Positions 1 through 7,483 of a stretch of 44,711 bases of DNA are shown here, piece after piece. The position numbers were made by a program, and so were the translations under genes. Source of the DNA: a virus; the IMG/VR virus record IMGVR_UViG_3300008120_000085, positions 1 through 44,711 of that record, one strand, 5' to 3'. The notes beneath the pieces are model-generated. The model had not been told where the DNA came from and ran no database searches. It saw nothing but the letters and a program-made list of their open reading frames with translations. Numbering within the stretch: position 1 is the stretch's first letter; the number at the start of each line of letters is the position of its first letter.

Positions 1-1
1 A

Positions 2-229
2 ACAACAGACAGACTTTGGTATCTTGGCAACTGGGATATATCTGACCAAAGACTATGCAATGTCAATAACATACTTGAACTTTATAAAAAGATGCGTGAC
101 TATGTTAAAAACTGTGGCTTTGATTGTGGCTGCGGATGTCCTGATAACTGCAGCGATTGCCAACCATGTAACGGATATAGCTATGCACCTTCTCCTTCAA
201 ACCCATCAACTCCCTGCGGATGCAAGTAA
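2..229 (+). CDS. C-terminal fragment of a Cys-rich virion-type protein
   Basis: Frame 2 is open from the left edge to a TAA at 227-229; the start lies outside the window. The visible 75 residues begin with an aromatic stretch (DRLWYLGNWD) and end in a tail with ten cysteines in CGF-DCGCGCP-DNCSDCQPC spacing, then a Pro/Ser-rich segment and a final CGCK. I do not recognise the family. The tail resembles the cysteine clusters of other late-operon proteins in this window, and the next gene starts inside it (10-nt overlap), so it probably belongs to the late structural operon. Metal binding or disulfides are possible. A competing frame-3 reading of the same DNA gives a less protein-like product. 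Confidence 0.65.
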   Translation, partial: TTDRLWYLGNWDISDQRLCNVNNILELYKKMRDYVKNCGFDCGCGCPDNCSDCQPCNGYSYAPSPSNPSTPCGCK

Positions 230-687
230 TAACAGACTTCGATAGACGAGTAGGCAATGTATATGAGATTGCCAACAAAGTAACACAAAACTGGGCATGC
301 TCTTACTATGAACTTGGAAAGTGGGGCATAACCAGTAATGGCAAACAGATGCTAATGCTTCAAGATATGGGAGTGTTATACTTGTTTCTTGCTATGCTAG
401 AATGGAAAGCAATGGAGCATAACACATATAGTCTGACATACGATGTAAACAATTGTCCAGAGTGGAAATACCCTGGTAACTTTGTAGATGAAAAGTTTGT
501 AGACTGTCTAGTAAAGCACTTTCATTGCCAAGGCATAGACATTAGGACAATACTTAGAAAGTTTGGTGTACTGCCATTAGATGGCAAGCCTGATGGTATT
601 GACTATATGCACATAGAAAGTGGCAATCCACCTTGCGACAATAGACTATTTCAGATTAACAAACCTTATGGAACTGATTTCGTATAA
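220..687 (+). CDS. Unknown late-operon protein (155 aa)
   Basis: The ATG overlaps the end of the truncated upstream gene by 10 nt, and the tail-collar gene follows 16 nt downstream, so it is part of the distal late operon. The product is soluble-looking with no signal peptide or membrane segment. The N-terminal half is rich in Trp, Tyr and Met (around NWACSYYELGKWG and an LFLAMLEWKAME helix); the C-terminal half has scattered Cys and a DGKPDGIDYMHIES stretch. I do not recognise the family. A tail or baseplate accessory role is suggested only by position between virion-type genes and a collar/fibre gene. Confidence 0.75.
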   Translation: MQVITDFDRRVGNVYEIANKVTQNWACSYYELGKWGITSNGKQMLMLQDMGVLYLFLAMLEWKAMEHNTYSLTYDVNNCPEWKYPGNFVDEKFVDCLVKHFHCQGIDIRTILRKFGVLPLDGKPDGIDYMHIESGNPPCDNRLFQINKPYGTDFV

Positions 688-703
688 CTAAAAATATAAA
701 GCC

Positions 704-1873
704 ATGGCATTACGACAAAGAAACTTCTTCTTCGACCCAACAAACACAGATAGATTTAACTCTCAGGATATTCCAACAGAGCAAACAATGTCTGACTGGT
801 GCGATTCGGTACCGTTTATTAAAGAACCAACAGACAAAGCACAGCTTACTAGAGCCGGCATTGCAAAGACTACAACCGATGCAAAGATAAATACTGGTGA
901 TAATACCGATGCAGCTGGTGTATCTCCATTAGGATTCACATCATTTGTACGCCCGGCACAGATACCAAAGATACTTGATAGCCCATCAATAACCTGGACT
1001 AAAGTAGCAAGAGGTGGTGCAACTAATACTGATACAGGTGTAGGTATTGAAGATTGGCAAGCTACTGTAAACTTTCCAGTTGATCCAGTAGAAACTCCAG
1101 TATCAGTTATATTAAATGATGATTATAGTGCAAGAAATCTTAACGCTACTGATCCATGTAACATGACTGAAGATACTGTAATTACAGCATCTGGTCTTGG
1201 ATTAAATGTATATTTAGGCAATTTAGAACAGGCAATAAGTTTAGCAAATCAAAGTATTATTATGCTTGCTAATAAATTATGTGATGCTGAATCAAGTCAA
1301 GTAGCATTAGGTGATGTTATAATGTCTGTTACCTCTTCAGGTTCTTGGTCTGATAAATGGCTAGAACCAAATGGAAATGAAATAAGCATTGCGGCATATC
1401 CAGATTTATATGCAATAATAGGTTTTACTTATGGCGCGCCATCTACACCAGGATTTTTTAAGTTACCAGATTTAGTATCTCCATCAGAACAAAACTATCT
1501 TAGAGCAAGAACTAATACAGGTCTTTTGTTGCCAGGTAATATCAATGGTGGAACTATTCAAAGAATATTAGGTGATACTGATATTCCTGACCATAGTCAT
1601 ACTGTTACAGGAAGCACTACATCAACTGGTGAACATACTCATACATTTGATGTATGGGATAATGGTACACCAAATCAAGGAAAAGTAGATGGTAGTCCTG
1701 GAGATAATGGTGCTACTGGATTTACAACACCAAATGGTGGAACTCACAATCATACAATATCAGGAACTACAGATACTTATGGAGAAGTTTCACCTGATCC
1801 AGTATGGAACACAAACACATCAGTTACTCCAAGATACACAAATGTTTACCTTAAAATGCGCGTAAAACTATGA
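704..1873 (+). CDS. Tail fibre protein with phage tail-collar domain and HxH metal motifs
   Basis: A 389-aa virion fibre/baseplate protein. Residues about 211-255 match the phage tail-collar fold: a SGSWSDKWLEPNG opening, then YPDLYAIIGFTYG and FFKLPDL, the usual WLxCDG...YPxLYxxIGxxYG...FxLPDL layout. The region from residue 296 holds three His-x-His motifs (297-299, 311-313, 348-350) separated by Ser/Thr/Gly-rich linkers, and the protein ends in the common fibre tail TPRYTNVYLKMRVKL. HxH motifs coordinate metal along the trimer axis in fibres such as the T4 gp37 tip; the same is inferred here. The N-terminal 200 residues are probably the virion-attachment part. It overlaps the downstream endolysin by 4 nt (ATGA), so the two are co-expressed. 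Likely host recognition. Confidence 0.85.
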   Translation: MALRQRNFFFDPTNTDRFNSQDIPTEQTMSDWCDSVPFIKEPTDKAQLTRAGIAKTTTDAKINTGDNTDAAGVSPLGFTSFVRPAQIPKILDSPSITWTKVARGGATNTDTGVGIEDWQATVNFPVDPVETPVSVILNDDYSARNLNATDPCNMTEDTVITASGLGLNVYLGNLEQAISLANQSIIMLANKLCDAESSQVALGDVIMSVTSSGSWSDKWLEPNGNEISIAAYPDLYAIIGFTYGAPSTPGFFKLPDLVSPSEQNYLRARTNTGLLLPGNINGGTIQRILGDTDIPDHSHTVTGSTTSTGEHTHTFDVWDNGTPNQGKVDGSPGDNGATGFTTPNGGTHNHTISGTTDTYGEVSPDPVWNTNTSVTPRYTNVYLKMRVKL

Positions 1874-2817
1874 CAACAATAAAAATAGGAAGCGAAGGGC
1901 AAGATGTTATAACGCTTCAAAAAATACTAGAAGTTGCCGTAGATGGGTTCTTTGGCGCCGATACACACGATGCAGTAATAGACTTTCAAAAGCAATATGG
2001 TCTTGTCGCCGATGGCATTGTAGGACCTATTACCTGGGCAGCATTACTTGGTACTGGAGATAGTAGTGTCAATAAAGAAACTGAGTTTGTTGAGTACATG
2101 CTAACAAAAGGTAAGCAGGAAAAAGACAAATGGATTCCTAATTATTACCTGGGTCCTTTCCAAAAGAAATGGTTAATGTTTCATCATACTGCTGGTTGGG
2201 ATAATCCAAAGGCTACAGTAGATTTCTGGAGCAATGATTCAAACTCTATTGCTACTGAGTTTGTAGTTGGTGGTGTTCATATAAGTGGGAGAGATAACGG
2301 ACATGATGGGATAACTGTCCGTTGTATGCCGAAAGGATCTTATGCCTGGCATGCATCAGTAGGTAATACTCCACTACACAGAGAGTCTATTGGCGTAGAG
2401 ATATGTAGTATGGGAGGACTGACAAAAGGTGGGTACTATACAATAGTAAATGGAAAACAAGCTTGGATAGCAGGACAGACAAACTCTTACTACACTGCTT
2501 ATGGCAATGTTGTTTCTGAATCACAAGTTTATGATTTAGGGTGGACATATAGATTCCATAGGTATTTTCATAAGTATTCAGACAAACAGATAGAGCAATG
2601 CCAAATAATAGCAGAGCATTGTCGTGATGAATATGGCATGGATTTAAAGAAAGGACTTGCAGAGCATATCAGAAAGTATGGAGTAGAGAAGGCATTCGGG
2701 TACATACTCGATTATGCAAACAGAGTGCCGGGCATATATACTCATGGCAATGTGTTTCAAGGTAAGAACGATATATACCCGGACCCTCGTATGATTGATA
2801 TGATTTTATCTTTGTAG
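1870..2817 (+). CDS. Endolysin: peptidoglycan-binding domain plus N-acetylmuramoyl-L-alanine amidase
   Basis: A 315-aa lysin expected to cleave the amide bond between MurNAc and the stem peptide at the end of infection. Residues about 8-60 form a PG_binding_1 repeat (LQKILEV..DGFFGADTHDAVIDFQ, then DGIVGPITWAALL). The amidase_2 domain starts at about residue 100, with zinc-ligand candidates His105/His106 in MFHHTAGW, the usual ESIGVEICS strand (Glu177), and a late His292 followed by Asp305 in the GKNDIYPDP segment. No signal peptide is visible, so release would need a holin. Its ATG overlaps the collar-protein stop, and it is the last gene of the plus-strand block, ending 12 nt inside the convergent minus-strand gene. 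Confidence 0.92.
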   Translation: MTTIKIGSEGQDVITLQKILEVAVDGFFGADTHDAVIDFQKQYGLVADGIVGPITWAALLGTGDSSVNKETEFVEYMLTKGKQEKDKWIPNYYLGPFQKKWLMFHHTAGWDNPKATVDFWSNDSNSIATEFVVGGVHISGRDNGHDGITVRCMPKGSYAWHASVGNTPLHRESIGVEICSMGGLTKGGYYTIVNGKQAWIAGQTNSYYTAYGNVVSESQVYDLGWTYRFHRYFHKYSDKQIEQCQIIAEHCRDEYGMDLKKGLAEHIRKYGVEKAFGYILDYANRVPGIYTHGNVFQGKNDIYPDPRMIDMILSL

Positions 2818-3009
2818 TTTTACTTTTACTTTGTTCTGGTAAAATGTAATCTTAGTATTATCTACAACCATGTATTCGCAGTTGTCTAATGTTGCTCCAT
2901 TTGACAAGATTATAAAAAACTTGTTGATTTGGTACTCAACATCTGCATCAGGATTGTAATCGATTAAATAAACTTCACCATTGGTAAAATCAAGAATAAC
3001 TATGCTCAT
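2806..3009 (-). CDS. Small unknown protein (67 aa), last gene of the minus-strand block
   Basis: ATG at 3007-3009; the 3' end overlaps the convergent endolysin gene by 12 nt. The product is soluble-looking and beta-rich, with an acidic N-terminal half (DFTNGEVYLIDYNPDADVEY) and a basic tail (KVKVKLQR). No motif identifies a function. It follows the radical SAM gene by 9 nt and is probably on the same transcript. No terminator hairpin was seen between the two converging genes. Confidence 0.7.
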   Translation of the reverse strand: MSIVILDFTNGEVYLIDYNPDADVEYQINKFFIILSNGATLDNCEYMVVDNTKITFYQNKVKVKLQR

Positions 3010-3018
3010 ATTATTTGT

Positions 3019-3882
3019 TTAAAAGATGTAACGTATTTTGTTCCAGGGTATGATACTATGATGTAAAGATACAAATCGATTGACAAGTTTTGCTTTCAAA
3101 TCGTGGCGATATCTGATATTCTCAGACCCAAAAGAACTGGTTTTATTCTCTTGCCATTCTGGATTCCATAATAGCTTTTCTACATCAGACGGCGCGTTCT
3201 CTAGGTTATGTATATGCATCTTCTCGTTATGAGTTAGCATGATACATTCTGCGAGGACGTGCTTTTTTATTTCGTCGTCTACAATGTCATTGACTTGCTC
3301 AAACAACTCTGTGTACAAAGCTTTTGAATCTGTTAATGCAAGTATTGGACTAAAGTTAATGTGCACGTCATAGCCTGCAGCATAAAAATCATTGATAGCT
3401 TTGATGCGATCTATAATCTTTGATGTGTCTGGCTCCAATATATCAGATAGTGACTGCGGCATTAGTGAAAATCTAATCCGTATCTTTCTGTTTGGATTAT
3501 ATTCTAGTAGCTTTTGATTGACATACTTTGTAGCAAATGTAGCCATTGCAACAGGATGCTCTACAAAAAAATCAAATATCTTCTGCCATTCATGATACTT
3601 AAGATGCAAAGCAAAGTCTTCATTGCAGGATATATCGTAGGTAGTGTATACTGGATGTGTCTGATTTGGTTTATCAACTGTAGTAAACAAAGCATGCTTG
3701 TTAATGACATCTAGTATTTCATCTACGTTGGTAGCAATAGATATTCCTTCCGGTTTATTACGGCGCATGTAACAATAATGGCACTTATATAAACACCCAT
3801 GAATAAAAGAAGGAGTAATGAAATCACTACTCCTTCCAGATGGTTTTATATCTAATGCCTTTCTTACTACTTTTGTAATCAT
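3019..3882 (-). CDS. Radical SAM enzyme, spore-photoproduct-lyase-like family
   Basis: A 287-aa protein with the radical SAM 4Fe-4S motif Cys30-x3-Cys34-x2-Cys37 (HGCLYKCHYCYMRR). Further landmarks are typical of the SPL-like family: a YTTYDISCNEDF strand, IRFSLMPQS, ILEPDTSKIIDRI, AGYDVHINFSPILAL and an RYIF C-terminus. Two further Cys occur (86 and 213); there is no Cys-rich SPASM domain. Classical SPL repairs the thymine spore photoproduct, a lesion of spores, so the substrate here is unlikely to be that and is unknown; DNA-lesion repair is one possibility. The start codon overlaps the stop of the upstream metallopeptidase gene (ATGA), implying translational coupling. The family call is confident, the reaction is not. 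Confidence 0.82.
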   Translation of the reverse strand: MITKVVRKALDIKPSGRSSDFITPSFIHGCLYKCHYCYMRRNKPEGISIATNVDEILDVINKHALFTTVDKPNQTHPVYTTYDISCNEDFALHLKYHEWQKIFDFFVEHPVAMATFATKYVNQKLLEYNPNRKIRIRFSLMPQSLSDILEPDTSKIIDRIKAINDFYAAGYDVHINFSPILALTDSKALYTELFEQVNDIVDDEIKKHVLAECIMLTHNEKMHIHNLENAPSDVEKLLWNPEWQENKTSSFGSENIRYRHDLKAKLVNRFVSLHHSIIPWNKIRYIF

Positions 3883-4295
3883 AGCTTTAGATTTTCTTTT
3901 ACAATCTTGAACACTTCTTTAGTTTCTTCATCGGCCCAAGTAATAATCTCTTCTTCTTTTCCTGCATCCCAGTTGTAAAGTTCAAATGCTCTGTGCATTA
4001 GTTCATGAAAGATAAGTCTTATTGTTTCTATTGTACTATTACATCTGCTAAGATTAATAAAGACAAAGAAATCATCACCATGTTCGTACTTAAAATCTTT
4101 TTTCTCTGCTTCTGTTAAATGTACTGGAACATAGTTGGAAAAGCCTGCAATGTAAGCACTTTGCTTATTGTTTTTGTGCATTACACATTCGTCATATTTT
4201 AAACCATGTAGCTCTCTTTCACCATAGTAGTCAAAGATTTCACAAGGATTAAAGCTAAGTAACAATGTGTAAGTTTTTCTACGTACTTCTATCAT
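3879..4295 (-). CDS. HExxH zinc metallopeptidase-like protein (138 aa)
   Basis: Residues 97-101 read HELMH inside an amphipathic helix (IRLIFHELMHRAFELYNW), the zincin signature: two His zinc ligands and a catalytic Glu98. A downstream acidic helix (KEEEIITWADEET, residues 113-125) could supply the third ligand. The N-terminal half is beta-rich and ends in FFVFINLSRC. No signal peptide or membrane segment, so it would act in the cytoplasm. It may be a true protease or only a fold relative; its target is unknown. The stop overlaps the start of the radical SAM gene, making these two a coupled pair. Confidence 0.72.
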   Translation of the reverse strand: MIEVRRKTYTLLLSFNPCEIFDYYGERELHGLKYDECVMHKNNKQSAYIAGFSNYVPVHLTEAEKKDFKYEHGDDFFVFINLSRCNSTIETIRLIFHELMHRAFELYNWDAGKEEEIITWADEETKEVFKIVKENLKL

Positions 4296-4298
4296 ATT

Positions 4299-4577
4299 TT
4301 AATTGTATTTAAAGCTTTTACACCAATTTTTGTAGTTCATGTGAGTTTCGGGATGATCAATAGTATTGTAAAGCCAGTCGAGTATTCTTCCTGCAGGCTG
4401 CTTAGTGTCTACATCATAACGTATGTCATCGAAACCAAAGTACATAACATCGCCAAAGCATGCTATTGTACCGATTTCATTAGCCACCCATGACTCTAGT
4501 ATCATGTCTTGTTTCTTGCAGAACGCATCCATATATGCTTCTACAATAGCTTTGTATTTAGTCTTTAAGCTGCTCAT
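4299..4577 (-). CDS. Small unknown early protein (92 aa)
   Basis: Starts at ATG 4575-4577, 20 nt inside the preceding gene, and ends 3 nt before the metallopeptidase gene. Mostly helical at the N-terminus (KYKAIVEAYMDAFCKKQ), with an aromatic beta segment (VMYFGFDDIRYDVD) and a C-terminal WLYNTID helix. No recognised domain. It sits in a run of tightly packed tiny genes typical of phage early regions that encode host-takeover factors; any such role here is inferred from position only. Confidence 0.65.
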   Translation of the reverse strand: MSSLKTKYKAIVEAYMDAFCKKQDMILESWVANEIGTIACFGDVMYFGFDDIRYDVDTKQPAGRILDWLYNTIDHPETHMNYKNWCKSFKYN

Positions 4578-4743
4578 TGAGTTGTTTTATTACGTCTTTA
4601 AATCCAAATGGGAAACAAGTGTATTCCCATATATAGAAATCACATTGTTCATCTGTCCAGTCAGGCCTAAAATGTTTTACCCAATCTTTGTATGAAGTTT
4701 TGTTTGCAATATCCATTGCCATTTCAATTGTTAGTTCTGTCAT
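4558..4743 (-). CDS. Small unknown protein (61 aa)
   Basis: ATG at 4741-4743 overlaps the stop of the upstream paralogue gene by 4 nt, and its end overlaps the next gene by 20 nt. The sequence is Trp- and acidic-rich (DWVKHFRPDWTDEQC, then YIWEYTCFPFGF). It lies directly after the three TAVEWL paralogues but does not share their motif. No function recognised. Confidence 0.65.
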   Translation of the reverse strand: MTELTIEMAMDIANKTSYKDWVKHFRPDWTDEQCDFYIWEYTCFPFGFKDVIKQLNEQLKD

Positions 4744-4946
4744 TGTTGGTTAGAGGGCTTATAGGTTTGATTGTAATATTGTTCGGGTTCATTCTCCACA
4801 TAAGGATGAAGAAACTTATACTGAAATGCATCTATTATCTGCTGCTTTTCAAGTTCTTTAGCTTTTTCAATTATTTCATAAGCTAAATCAAGATAATCTA
4901 TTCCATTATCTTTTAATTCATCTATTAACCATTCTACTGCTGTCAT
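4740..4946 (-). CDS. TAVEWL-family small protein, copy 3 (68 aa)
   Basis: Begins MTAVEWLIDELK, then a helix ending EKAKELEKQQIIDAF, and closes with a PEQYYNQTYK tail. The same layout (TA-[VI]-EWL, then an E-x-EQI-x-AF/AY helix, then YY-x-x-TY/IY near the end) occurs in the two genes upstream, so these are tandem duplicates. I associate the family with Bacteroidetes phages; its function is unknown to me. It starts at the last base of the upstream copy (1-nt overlap). Confidence 0.75.
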   Translation of the reverse strand: MTAVEWLIDELKDNGIDYLDLAYEIIEKAKELEKQQIIDAFQYKFLHPYVENEPEQYYNQTYKPSNQQ

Positions 4947-5176
4947 TACTTTTTAGATTTATAAATATGATCATAATATTGTTCTCCTACATCTTTATCA
5001 TCAAATGGTAAACAAGTTACACCATCTTTGTATGCTTTGACTATCTGTTCCTTTTCAAGTTCCAAAGCTTTATCAAGCAGCTTGTGTGCAAACTCTTGAT
5101 TCTTGTTTGGATCATTTAGCATAAGAAACAACCATTCAACAGCAGTTAAATCACTATTTTCTGTAGGTTTCTTCAT
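4946..5176 (-). CDS. TAVEWL-family small protein, copy 2 (76 aa)
   Basis: ATG at 5174-5176 is preferred (MKKPTENSDLTAVEWLF); a TTG at 5194 would add six residues. It carries the family pattern: TAVEWLFLML, a DKALELEKEQIVKAY helix, and EQYYDHIYK at the C-terminus. It overlaps copy 1 by 23 nt and touches copy 3. Copies 2 and 3 look closer to each other in the helix than either is to copy 1. Function unknown. Confidence 0.75.
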   Translation of the reverse strand: MKKPTENSDLTAVEWLFLMLNDPNKNQEFAHKLLDKALELEKEQIVKAYKDGVTCLPFDDKDVGEQYYDHIYKSKK

Positions 5177-5372
5177 AGTATATTTCACATTCAAGCTTTC
5201 CAGTAGATGGGTAAAAGAAATCTTCGCTGTTTACTCCTGCATTAAAAGCGTTTTCTATCTGCTCTTGTTCCATCTCAATAGCCCTGTTTATCATCTCCGG
5301 ATTAACGTATGTAGATATAAACGGGTCTGCATTGAGGTGAGCAGCTAACCATTCTATAGCTGTCTGTTTCAT
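5154..5372 (-). CDS. TAVEWL-family small protein, copy 1 (72 aa)
   Basis: Starts MKQTAIEWLAAHLN at 5370-5372. The central helix reads NRAIEMEQEQIENAF and the tail EIYYEETYRK, matching the two downstream copies. It is the first of three tandem paralogues; 32 nt separate it from the gene upstream. No enzymatic motif; probably a small binding protein. The evidence for the family is the internal repetition itself. Confidence 0.75.
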   Translation of the reverse strand: MKQTAIEWLAAHLNADPFISTYVNPEMINRAIEMEQEQIENAFNAGVNSEDFFYPSTGKLECEIYYEETYRK

Positions 5373-5404
5373 AATTTATCTTTTCTAAATGTTTTAAAAA
5401 GTGA

Positions 5405-5713
5405 TTAAATAAATCTTTCAGATAAAAGCCTTGCTTCTGATATAATATTATCTAAAGTAAAATTTTCATCAAAAGCTATTTTTTGAATAAATTTTGCCAT
5501 TTCTGGAGCATTTGTTATAAGTATAGCATTTGCATCAATTTCTGTTTGTGCGATATTAAATTGACCTATAACCGAACATAAAGGTATTGTTTCATTATTT
5601 TTATTATTGTAACATATCACATACCCAGCTCTATCTCCATATTTTGAAATATGATCTATTCCCCAACTGCTATTTTTTATAGCTTTCCATTTGTTTCCTG
5701 AATATTTAAACAT
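5405..5713 (-). CDS. Small phage protein with an ANA-x-LI...APEM motif (102 aa)
   Basis: Residues about 58-75 read DANAILITNAPEMAKFIQ, resembling the DANARLIAAAPEL helix common in small phage and prophage proteins of unknown function. The N-terminal half is a beta-rich region with many Asn/Lys and a YVICYNNKNNE strand. ATG at 5711-5713. A 93-nt gap upstream (5714-5806), A/T-rich and without a gene, could hold a promoter, but I cannot point to boxes. Function unknown. Confidence 0.7.
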   Translation of the reverse strand: MFKYSGNKWKAIKNSSWGIDHISKYGDRAGYVICYNNKNNETIPLCSVIGQFNIAQTEIDANAILITNAPEMAKFIQKIAFDENFTLDNIISEARLLSERFI

Positions 5714-5806
5714 AATAAATACGTTTTTTTATAGGTTTTAAACTATTTATGCAAATAACTATTAAAAATAACACCACAAAACTATTGCATAACGCAGAAT
5801 CACTCC

Positions 5807-6091
5807 TTAATAATTATTATGTTCTTCAAATAAAGCTTCTTGCAACCAGTCATCCATTGCATAGAAATCTAATCCAAATATTTCTTCTGTTTCTTCATCT
5901 GTCTTGTACTCTCCATCTACATAGAAGTCAAGAATCTCAAAGTGTGCTGGTTCATCCGGTTCTTCTGGTACGCCTAAACTATCGCGGCTACCTCTTGAAA
6001 ATGGATGATAATAATAATTAAAACTAATTTTTCTTTCTACTCCGTTCACATCTTCTTTGTAGAATATTGCTTCTGAACTATATTTTTTCAT
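5807..6091 (-). CDS. Small acidic unknown protein (94 aa)
   Basis: ATG at 6089-6091 overlaps the upstream gene by 14 nt. The C-terminal two thirds are strongly acidic (PEEPDEPAHFEI, DEETEEIFG) and end in a WLQEALFEEHNNY helix. Acidic small early phage proteins are often inhibitors or DNA mimics, but nothing here proves it. No domain recognised. Confidence 0.62.
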   Translation of the reverse strand: MKKYSSEAIFYKEDVNGVERKISFNYYYHPFSRGSRDSLGVPEEPDEPAHFEILDFYVDGEYKTDEETEEIFGLDFYAMDDWLQEALFEEHNNY

Positions 6092-6488
6092 CTTTATTCA
6101 TATTTTGTCTGTTGTAAGCTACATAGGATAGCTTTACACATTCTTCTGTGAACCAATCTATTTGTTCTTGTGGCATCTTAGATATCAATCCAAATAAAGT
6201 TGTTGCAGCGGCCACGTTATTAAACGATATGTCCTGCAATATTTCAATGTCTTGTCGTTTTGATGCCTTTGCAAAAATGTTATCTAGGAAATAAGTAGCA
6301 TTAATCTTCATGCTATTGAACATCATTTTGTGTTCCTGTTTTAAGGTATCTACACCAATCTGTGCAATACAATATTTGACTGTGTTTAGTGATGTAAGCA
6401 GCATATAGTAATGCTCTTTTCTTCTTTGATATTCTTCTTCTGTTAACTCAACTTTTACTTTAACCTTTTTTGCTACTAACTTACTCAT
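6078..6488 (-). CDS. Unknown helical early protein (136 aa)
   Basis: Starts MSKLVAKKVKVKVELTEEEY at 6486-6488. After a Lys/Val-rich N-terminus the sequence is predicted all-helical, with few Gly/Pro and a WFTEECVKLSYVAYNRQ C-terminal helix. Overlaps both neighbours by a few nt (8 upstream, 14 downstream), as expected for a compact operon. No recognised motif. Confidence 0.68.
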   Translation of the reverse strand: MSKLVAKKVKVKVELTEEEYQRRKEHYYMLLTSLNTVKYCIAQIGVDTLKQEHKMMFNSMKINATYFLDNIFAKASKRQDIEILQDISFNNVAAATTLFGLISKMPQEQIDWFTEECVKLSYVAYNRQNMNKDEKI

Positions 6489-6750
6489 ACTTTAAGTGCT
6501 TTTTCGCTATTCTGGTAATCCATGCGCATATTCTATGTTGTCCTGCAAACTCAGATATATCTGTTACTTCCATTCTTATAACAAATGTGCCGGTTGATTC
6601 GTCAAGATAAACTTCTTCAATAGCAACACCCATATTACCAGCAGCAACTTTTAAGTCACTTATAAACACACTCATGTTGTTTACTAATCCTTTTTCTGAT
6701 ACATAAGCCGGTATAGGTATGCTTACTTCTAATGCTTTTATGGTTACCAT
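6481..6750 (-). CDS. Small unknown protein (89 aa)
   Basis: ATG at 6748-6750 shares its first base with the upstream stop codon. The sequence alternates strands (VTIKALEVSIPIPAYV, GTFVIRMEVTDI) with helices, consistent with a small alpha/beta domain, and ends in a basic ARG/LYS helix (ITRIAKKHLKYE). No family recognised. Confidence 0.65.
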   Translation of the reverse strand: MVTIKALEVSIPIPAYVSEKGLVNNMSVFISDLKVAAGNMGVAIEEVYLDESTGTFVIRMEVTDISEFAGQHRICAWITRIAKKHLKYE

Positions 6751-6962
6751 TACTTTTCTTTTATTACTCTTACAATAGTTTTTTCAGGATATACATTGTT
6801 GACCCAATCGCATTCATTCTCTGGCAATGATGTTGTAATGCCTGCAGAAGACATGGCTACTTTTTTATCAGCCCATTCTTTTGCTTCGTCTATAGAGTTA
6901 GGTCCCACAAATGTGTATTCTACATTAAAAGTGTATCTAACTTTTACTTTGTATCTGTCCAT
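6750..6962 (-). CDS. Small unknown protein, beta-hairpin plus helix (70 aa)
   Basis: Starts MDRYKVKVRYTFNVEYTF, followed by a SIDEAKEWADKKV helix and a C-terminal strand IVRVIKEK. The strand-strand-helix layout with an EA-x-x-A helix is seen in several small phage proteins (for example DpnD/PcfM-like), a weak resemblance only. Overlaps the upstream gene by 19 nt. Confidence 0.62.
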   Translation of the reverse strand: MDRYKVKVRYTFNVEYTFVGPNSIDEAKEWADKKVAMSSAGITTSLPENECDWVNNVYPEKTIVRVIKEK

Positions 6963-7483
6963 AGCTTTTTTAGATTGCTGATTGATTTGTTAAGACGCAT
7001 TGGGTTTCTCCAGATTGATTCACACAGGATTGTGTAATCATTACTATCTATTGGGTTTACTAGGTAAATATCAGTTTGCTCTTCAGATATTTCATACTTG
7101 TATCGCTTTACTTCGTATGCTAATATTTCTGTCATTTCTGTAACATAATAAACTATAGAGCCAAGTTCAAAGTATTGCTCATTGTTTTCAGATGCAACTT
7201 TGTTTAGATTATCTAACAACTTTGCTGTTCCTTTTCTTGTGCCACATTCATACAAGATATCATCTTTAGAAAACAGATGTTCCTGGCCGGAAGAAATCAT
7301 TAGTTTATTGGCACCAAACGTATCTGTATACATGTAAGATATAAGAAAGCTTTCAAAGAGAATAGTAGTTTCGCCTTGATTACTTTTACTCACTTTCTTA
7401 TTCTTACCGTTAGCAATAACAAGCATTTCTTTAGAGCTTGCTTGATTCTTTACGCAGTAAATGTTACCCTTCCTGACGTTCAT
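6944..7483 (-). CDS. Unknown early protein (179 aa)
   Basis: ATG at 7481-7483. The N-terminus (MNVRKGNIYCVKNQASSKEML) and following strands suggest a small beta-barrel; the C-terminal half is Tyr/Glu-rich and ends SISNLKKLWTDTK. Mixed charge, no membrane segment and no recognised catalytic motif. It overlaps the coiled-coil gene upstream by 20 nt. Confidence 0.68.
   Translation of the reverse strand: MNVRKGNIYCVKNQASSKEMLVIANGKNKKVSKSNQGETTILFESFLISYMYTDTFGANKLMISSGQEHLFSKDDILYECGTRKGTAKLLDNLNKVASENNEQYFELGSIVYYVTEMTEILAYEVKRYKYEISEEQTDIYLVNPIDSNDYTILCESIWRNPMRLNKSISNLKKLWTDTK

Noticed and set aside
24-245. Open frame from a start at 24, in the third frame
   Set aside because: It overlaps the Cys-rich frame-2 reading, which is open from the edge, fits the operon's overlapping stop/start pattern and has a more protein-like composition.
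2806-4295. RiPP biosynthesis cluster (precursor, radical SAM, protease)
   Set aside because: The radical SAM protein has SPL-family landmarks and no Cys-rich SPASM domain, and the 67-aa neighbour shows no leader/core layout.
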